From Terfezia claveryi (taxonomy: Eukaryota; Ascomycota; Pezizomycetes; Pezizales; Pezizaceae): a stretch of DNA of 64,000 nt. The number at the start of each line of letters is the position of its first letter. Position 1 is the first letter of the stretch. The stretch is from the NCBI GenBank assembly GCA_015179025.1, contig WHUX01000006.1, positions 558,001 to 622,000 on the forward strand, read 5' to 3'. Position numbers and translations under genes: made by a program. A model generated the notes under the pieces. That model saw only the letters and a program-made list of their open reading frames with translations, was not told the origin of the DNA and did no database searches. Shown here one piece after another: positions 57,113-64,000 of the stretch.

Positions 57113-60100
57113 CGGGGTCAGTGAAAGTTGTAAAAAGACTGTATACCCATGATCAGTAGATGAAGTCTTGAAACATTTGCTCAATACAACACATGCGCCA
57201 TACGGCCCTTCATAAAAATGAGGTGGAAACATCATCGAGAGCCGAGATCCGAGACCCGAGACCCTGCCCTGTGCGGGTACGTAATATTGGATCTTCGCCA
57301 GAAATCTTTTAGTGGCATATATTCATATCAATGAAATGCGAGATCTCAAGATCGAACTGCCATGCCTCGAGGAGACATATGCGGCGTATCCAACAGGCAA
57401 CCGGAAGTATTCCCTTCGTTCCCGATGGTGTAAATAGCGTGCAATGAAGACTCGCGTTTATTCAAACATTTCGCCGCACCTTTATGTGTGGCGCCGTAGA
57501 TGAGGTCATAAAGTTTCTATGGACCAGGTATCAGTGGACCCTGAACTGGGGTTGAGTGCGGGGTATTCTGGAACACAACTTAGCTCATTCTTTTCTTTTT
57601 CTCTTTCAGGCTGGCTTCTTATCCAACTTCACGAGATTTGATAGGCCTAGCAACACCGTAGGTCAAATTTACCGCTTCTAGGAAGACCGCAAAAATATGT
57701 GCGTGTCACTGCTTCTAACATCGGCAAAGAGCAAGAGAACAAAAAACTCAGATACACCCACCATATGTCAACGACAAAGGCTTGACTTACTCCTTCTGAG
57801 AAGTCCTATTCGATGACGATATTATTTTGCGGGGGCCTCTGTGAAGGAGATCACAAAAGGAACCAAGCCAGCTAAGTGGCAAATTATGACCAACGGGATT
57901 CTGTCTGACACCAAAGAATTCCATAGTTTCGGCCGTCGGGAAGAAGCGGAGGCTTGGAGAGCTCTGCCCGGATTAATCCCTGTCCCCAGATATCTTCAGG
58001 CAATTGAATGTCGTCAGATGAAGTATCTGCAAAAAAGCAACCACCTGCATCTCTCGGATTGAAGACAGCCTGATGGATCTGAAAAAAATACCCCGATCGG
58101 CTGGCCCAATATCTGTTTTTTTTTCACTTGTGCCCCGCATTTGATATTGCAAGTACAACACATGTTTGTCAACAACATCAATGTCTTACAGCTGGATTTG
58201 CTTTGATCGGTTCAAGTGAAGAGAGTTATCCAGTGGTTAGAGATAAGACATTCGCGTGTAACTGGCTTGACCAGCCACAGAAACCGCATGTAGACATATC
58301 ATTCGCCTTGCTGCCTTACGTAGCAGAATTCCAAATGTGCTGCTGGAATACTTAACTCCACCACCTTTACCAGTCCTGTGTAGATAATATATCAATGTGG
58401 GGGGGGCGCATGTTAGTCTGGTTGGCACGGCGCATGTGAATTGGGTTTGGACCCACTTCAGTAATTGATCGACAGTACCAAACTAGATCGACACAGGAAA
58501 GCACACATCTGTTGAAACTAACCTTTTAGGTAGTCCTCTATGCTGCTTCCGTCTTACCAGTTGCATTGTATCAACTTTCATATGCACACGAGCATGTCAC
58601 CTCAGTCGATGCTGCGCCTGACAGATGTCGGTGATCTCTCGATCTCGTAGTCTGGCATAAGGTAAATCAGAGCCGTATAAAGTTCTAGGTGCAAGTTACT
58701 TCGAAGGGCTTGGCATAGATTGTTTGATGCTGTACTCTAACTCGCCTTGAGGCAATTGAAACGCGGCTGCTATGGAGAATACATTGCTTGTTTGGGGTTT
58801 AAGATACTCTGCACTGTAATATTGACACCAAATTCAATTATTAATTATCTCCCTAGCCGGATATACGGATTGCCTGGTTCCAGAAACCAAATTAATGCAT
58901 GTGGGTACAGGTATTCCTAAATTAATGGTTAATGAGCAGTCGTTGAATCATCATTGGTTGGTCTTCTAGCCACAGCCCAAATTTCAATGCTTTGAAGGGA
59001 ACTCATCGCCACTGCGTGGTGTGTACTGTACCTCGCAGAAATATGTTTATGCCTCTACAGGGGATCTTCATTCTTAGATAACGGGGTACCTACCTAGAAT
59101 CCGTGGTATGTATCTAAAGGGCCCTAAATCGTTTTTCGGCAGTTGATCCCATTTCTTTTTATCTTATGTTTGCTTATTTCTACTTGCTTGTCCCAAACGT
59201 GTCATGTGCAGGCGGGACTCAATTTGATTTTCTTTTTACTGATTTAAACAGATTCTTCCGCCTTTTTTCGATCTCTATGCAGAGTGTTTGCACCCACGAC
59301 TGATAATAGGCATTGGTTACTGGATTGTGGGGGAGTTTCTATGCATCTTTTTTTACGATTGGTAGATGGGCAAAGCAGGGTCGAGAAACGAAAATCTTTA
59401 CTATGGGCACATACACGCACAACATTGTGAATGCCAGCTATCCCCATGGTGTCAACTCAAAAGACCAATGATAATTTGAATTCAGGGTTGGGCCTACGCC
59501 GAATCTGGTCGGAGATCTGCCTCAGTAGTCCCATCGCTCGATCCCAAACATCAATGGAGATAAAGTGCAGAAGAAGAATATTTTGAGTGGTTGTTGTTAT
59601 CCTGACATCTGGAGACGCTGCAATGCGGAAAGGCGGGACGCACTGCCGACAATCTCAGAAATAGTCTTTGGATCTGGGATGTCGCAAATTGTGGTACCCT
59701 ATTGACGGGTGTGGGCTAAAACAACTTGAAATAGGCATGGCAAATATCTAGATTACCGTGTCCATCTTATCGGGTTCAACTGGGAATCACGAATCCTAGT
59801 ACCTAATAATACATAATTTATTGTGTCTAGCGATCAATAAATTACATAAGCACTATATTGTTGGACACGCCGTATTCGGTTCCTCTCAATTAGATCAACA
59901 TATATGGATATGTCCATTACGCAGTTTGAAATGGGAAAGACCAGTTGAAAACCCAACTCGGCACGTGGGGCGGAAGGACTACCTAATAGGCACTCTATAA
60001 CGTTTGGTATGCAACCGGGGATGCGGGGAGGCAAAATGATGAACGTATCAGCAATGCTGGCAGGGCTTTATCTCCATACAACTATCATGTCTTTTGCACG

Positions 60101-61507
60101 TGTCACTATGTCCCAAAAAGTGGCCCTAGTGAGGAAAGTCCTCCCCACATTCACCGTAAAGTTCAACCCGTATCCCCTCGCCAATCTGGGATTCTCTCAA
60201 TCTGCACTGGCATATCTCGCCTGCATTTAAATGTGGGGGCAACCCTACCATAACAAACCCGTCTGGTATCGATACTCTACGAAATTCGGCGGGCACCGCC
60301 GGCGGATGCAGAAAAATAATGCAAGTGATAGATGACAACGCGGCACCTTAAGGCAGGGTCCAAAGCCAGTGATCTAATGTAGGTATACTAGAAAAACCAG
60401 GGGACGCTCGTGATTGTAGATCCGAGGGAAGAAATATTTCCACCGGCCACAAAAAGAAAAGTACCAAGCTAGTTGACAAACTCGTCAAAATGATGAAGCA
60501 CTTCCAACTCCGACTCGGCGTTTTTGGTTGTTATATGTTTGCTGCCAAATATGCTTTAATCAGATGGGAGCTTCGGCAAAGTGAAGGAAGGAAAAAGGAG
60601 TAATTTCAGGAAGGAGAATGAAATCAAACTGATCAATAATGATGACTGGCCTTCTTACATATGAATTCCTTTTTCACCCGAGGCAAGAGATGGTACGTAC
60701 ACAAACCCCACCCCGTAGCACGCGCCGGCGAGTTGCATCGGCTCGTGCATCTTTTCCGAGTCCGCCCATTAGTGCTCAGAGCGAATTGGGGAACTCTCAG
60801 CCCGTGACAGGTGGAGAAAACTGCTCCATCATGATTATCAGGCCCGAGGCGAGCGGTCACCGTTGAACTCGGTTATTTTACCCCACCGGCCACGGCTAAA
60901 TACCTTTCTTCAGGATCTAATTGATTGCGAAAGTAGCTTAGCTCCTTTGTAATTTCCCGCCATGCGTCTGCAACCACCACTTAGATCTCCGTGATCCATG
61001 TGCCGTAATCGGGTCGGGAGTTGTGTTCACGTACGTGCAGCATTTCTGTTACTTTATGTGGGTTCCGGAGGCAAGGGGTGGGGTTGGACAACGGGGGAGG
61101 GGGGAAATCTCAGAGAGGTGGTGCAATGGCTAACCTAAGATTGCTGTAGGGTGCGAGACGCAACGAAAATGTGGGATTCAAAGCTCCTGTTAGCAACTCG
61201 ACCGCAGAAGGCCTGTGTTGGTGTTCTCGTGCCTGTGTTGGGTCGGTCGACACCAACACGACCATCAGTTGCTATACAATTAATTGATTGACTTTGGCTG
61301 ATCGAAAATGCCCGGGACATGGAGCGTGGAGTCACCACATGCTCTGTTTCTTGAAATTTGGGGCAGACTACCCCCGCGCTACTATACCCTAGCTCATTTG
61401 CTCCCCACGTTGAAGGCTTCTCAATGCACAATTGGCCTTCAATCCAAATACATTTGCCGGTCTCCATGTCGAGGAGCTGTCACTCTTTTCTATAACTTCA
61501 TTTGATA

Positions 61508-61632
61508 TACTCGTTACCACGATGAATTGTTGCACGCTGCATGCAAGCTGCACACCAGGCTGAATTGAGCTATGGAGTTCAAGTGGCCTATGAGATTTAG
61601 GAATACAAGACAATTCATCATGGTAACGAGTA
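61508..61632. mobile_element. MITE, 125 bp, same family as 25841-26025
   Basis: Terminal inverted repeats of 23 bp with a single mismatch: TACTCGTTACCACGATGAAT at the left and its complement ending GGTAACGAGTA at the right. The body (TTGCACGCTGCATGCAAGCT, then GGAGTTCAAGTGGCCTATGA) matches the reverse complement of the other copy. It has no coding capacity. Confidence 0.85.
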
Positions 61633-61805
61633 CAAGATCTAACATATACTCTGCTTGTGGCACTGGTATGCTCTAAGGTACGAACCGGATGGGCAATTTG
61701 GTGTGCGTTAGATATAGATCTTGATGGAATTCGAACCTGTAGAAGTAGATGAATCCCCCCTGGACAGGATTTATTTGTACGTGGATGTCATGGCCAGGTG
61801 CCACA

Positions 61806-61955
61806 ATGTGCGGGGAGGAGGAGGCGGCGGCGGAGGGGGCGGCGGCGGAGGAGGCGGACATACATTGCCGCGCCCGCGCATCTCATTCCCTTCATCAATG
61901 TGAACCCTGTATTAACATCATCGTCATCATCATCGTTATCATCATCATCAGTTCC
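61806..61955. repeat. GGC/GGA-rich microsatellite followed by (ATC)n
   Basis: A purine/GGC run at 61813-61858 and a run of ATC/GTC triplets at 61915-61950. The poly-Gly, poly-Arg and poly-Ser frames here are artefacts. Confidence 0.85.
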
Positions 61956-62315
61956 TAGTACACATTTTTTTTCTCGCTGAAAAAAAAAAAACATACATGA
62001 GATGTATGTATGTTGGAGGGGTAATAGAATGGCTGTAGACTTTAAGGAGGAGAAGAAGCAAAGAAATGCATGAAAAGCAGAAGAGCGGAAGCCTAGTTTG
62101 GATGGATCTGTGTCACGATTTTTGCTTTTGATGAGCCTACCCGTCTGGTCACCAATTCACCGTCCCTTCTCTGGCCTTGAGTGACAATCTACCAGGGACA
62201 TTACTGCTACATCCGTTCTGTTGGTTGGCCGGGTCCCCACATACATGCTAGCTCGTTGGGAGTTCGCTACGGGACAGGAGAGCGTCTTAAAGTTTCAAAC
62301 CGGCCATGAAGCAGA

Positions 62316-62373
62316 AGCATGAGCATGAGCATGAGCATGAGCACGAGCGTGAGCACGAGCATGAGCACGGGCA
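62316..62373. repeat. GAGCAT/GAGCAC hexamer array
   Basis: About nine to ten units of GAGCAT with GAGCAC/GAGCGT variants. Confidence 0.85.
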
Positions 62374-63506
62374 CCTTGATTCTGACTCTGAAGTCTGTCT
62401 GTCTGTCTCTGTGTCCTGACGAGCACCCTGTTCATTTCCTTGCGTGGAAACATCACAGTGCGAGCAAGGCTCAGAGGCGTGACTCTAACTTATCTGTACC
62501 CCATGGACAGGACACAATAATATCACCCTCAAGAAAGATTTTCGAAGGTTTTTTTTTTATCTATCCCCGCGGCCGCAGATGGGCGGTGACAGACAATCGC
62601 TGTTGTATATGTAGGATGGGGTTTAGATCCCAGCCCCATTTCGGGGCACACACGCGCGCTCTCATTGTGCAGGGGTTGACACAATGAAATCGTATCGTAT
62701 GGGCACATTATGTGAGGCGGCGGAGGTGGTGGGTGGAGAAAACCCATCTTCGTTGTTCATATCGCATATTATATTACCCCAACAGAACCCCACACTCGAT
62801 CCCTCCACACCAACACACCACACCACCAACCAGAAAGTCACACCCGGCTTTATCACAAGCCAGCAAAGGGTTTATTGGAAGAAGCAAAGTTAAAAATAAC
62901 TGCGTGGGGGATTATTCAGCGCATCAGGCAAGGCAATGGCACAAACATCTAATTCTTCCTCTTAAAAGTGAGATGATATTATTTCATTTATTTGTATGTG
63001 AAGAGATAATGGTGGTAGTAGGTAATAAGTAATAGTCGGAGTATCTCCTTTTCACACAGTAATAATCAGGAAATCCTTCTCACACACCAAAATTCACCAC
63101 AACAGCCCTCTATAATAACCTAACTGACAAATAAATATTAAGCTACGTAAAGGAAAAGAATACCGTGACCAGACAATCAACTCATCCGTTGTGACTGATA
63201 TGGGGATGATAGGAGAGGAATAGATTGAAAAAGAAGACCCTTCTGAGCTCCGAAAACCCAAGAACAATCAGAACGCCCACTTAAAAACATGTATCCACCG
63301 TTAAACAAGAAGGGAATTTGCAGGAGGAGCAGAGTGAGAATTCGCCGACAAAACATTAATCCCAAACTCTATGAAGATATAATAAATAAAAAACTATTCG
63401 CCAACCAGAGAAAAACAAGAAAGAAAACCCAAGTTATCCCATAAAGAAAAACCAAAAGAATCCGCCGTCCCAATGCAAATCATGTCCGTACCATTAACTG
63501 AAATTT

Positions 63507-64000
63507 TCAAACTCGCTCGGCTAAGTCATTCCCGGCGACAGAGTTCGCTGATGAGGATGAGTTCGAGGCGATGTCAATGTTCAGGAGATCATGCACAGCC
63601 ACCCTTGGAACCGGAAGTTTCCTCTGGCTTCCATCTGTACGGCTTATTATATCGCTTAAACTAATGGCACCGGCTCGTTTAGTCGGCTGTGGAGGAATGA
63701 TGGTGTTGTATGGGTCAGCAATCTCCATAGGAGCGAGAGCAGGCATGTGTCGGAGGGACAAGTGGCGAATGCTTGGAAGCTGCATCTGGTAGTCATAGTC
63801 CCTTGGATAAATTCTTGGTGAATGGTGAGGGGTTGCCAATGGGGTGTGTTCTGGGGTGGGAGAGCATGAGTCGTGGGAGAAGGTAGGAGAAGATGGGGCT
63901 GTCGATACTGGTGAAGTAGGCCTCGACCTTTTCACTGCACGGTGTGCCATGTATGGATCATCATCCTCATGAGAATGTGATCTTGACATCGGATGACTGT
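63507..64000 (-). CDS. creA: CreA/Cre1-type carbon catabolite repressor, C-terminal part
   Basis: C2H2 zinc-finger repressor that shuts off genes for alternative carbon sources when glucose is present. Only the last 164 residues or so are inside the window; the frame stays open to base 64000, so the zinc fingers lie outside. Recognisable CreA C-terminal blocks, in order: [20 protein letters not shown] with [38 protein letters not shown], the repression-region motif [48 protein letters not shown], and the end [12 protein letters not shown]. These match my memory of Aspergillus CreA and Neurospora CRE-1 C-termini; no search was run. The methionine at 63989 is internal, not the start. Confidence 0.88.
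   Translation of the reverse strand, partial: SHPMSRSHSHEDDDPYMAHRAVKRSRPTSPVSTAPSSPTFSHDSCSPTPEHTPLATPHHSPRIYPRDYDYQMQLPSIRHLSLRHMPALAPMEIADPYNTIIPPQPTKRAGAISLSDIISRTDGSQRKLPVPRVAVHDLLNIDIASNSSSSANSVAGNDLAERV

Larger units (their letters stand above)
57113..63506. other. 6.4 kb gene-free stretch downstream of creA
   Basis: The largest gap in the window. It contains the MITE copy at 61508, GGC/GGA and ATC microsatellites at 61800-61955, and a GAGCAT hexamer array at 62316. The many frames of 60-122 residues lack motifs. Part may be long 3' UTR of the repressor gene or non-coding RNA, but nothing in the sequence proves it. Confidence 0.45.

Noticed and set aside
61721..61994. Gly-, Arg- and Asp-rich frames
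   Set aside because: Translations of GGC/GGA and ATC microsatellites.
1..64000. Secondary-metabolite gene cluster
   Set aside because: No polyketide synthase, peptide synthetase, terpene cyclase or clustered tailoring enzymes; the single Zn2Cys6 regulator stands alone.

Overview
This 64 kb window is nuclear DNA of a filamentous ascomycete (Pezizomycotina). The evidence is many short introns (about 50-80 bp) with fungal GT...CTAAC...AG signals, a fungal Zn2Cys6 regulator, a fungal leucine aminopeptidase, a choline-transporter-like PNS1 protein, and the C-terminus of a CreA/Cre1-type carbon repressor. Low gene density (about 15 genes), intron-rich genes (PNS1 has 13 exons) and decayed transposons would suit Pezizomycetes. 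That placement is an inference, not shown directly.

Layout. 1-2535 (-): 3' part of mitoribosomal MRP51, then a STEEP1-family protein whose frame is broken by a G10 tract. 2788-4048 (+): secreted M28 leucine aminopeptidase. 4049-5664: microsatellites. 5665-7621 (-): Yrb2/Hba1-like Ran-binding protein. 9795-11267 (-) and 11674-13931 (+): divergent ZNG1 GTPase and PNS1. 14515-16601 (+): membrane-anchored S33 peptidase. 16602-21417: long gap. 21418-23018 (-): two-PAS protein. 23-34 kb: gene-poor repeat island with a nested Copia element, an inserted MITE, a hairpin, a decayed peroxisomal FOX2 copy and a 16-bp tandem array. 33999-36524 (-): Zn2Cys6 regulator. 40464-42683 (-): RING-H2 protein with a myristoylation-type N-terminus. 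44358-44791 (+): small conserved-looking protein. 46941-47488 (+): QCR10. 47768-49887 (+): RNF216-like RBR ligase with a hydrophobic insert. 51.4 and 53.2 kb (-): two intron-containing tRNA-Ser(GCU) genes flanking a mariner fossil. 53504-55216 (-) and 55544-57112 (+): divergent RAD55-type and MOSC genes. 57.1-63.5 kb: gap with a second MITE copy. 63507-64000 (-): 3' end of creA.

Most genes are housekeeping: mitochondria (MRP51, QCR10), metal and molybdenum-cofactor chemistry (ZNG1, MOSC), ubiquitin ligases (RING-H2, RBR), nuclear transport, DNA repair and nutrient regulation. I see no secondary-metabolite cluster, CRISPR array or phage-like system. The novelty is in gene structure (a homopolymer frameshift, a GC-AG intron with a 12-nt exon, two anomalous splice junctions) and in the repeat island. 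Gene models were spliced by eye. Frames were checked across each junction, but transcripts were not available.
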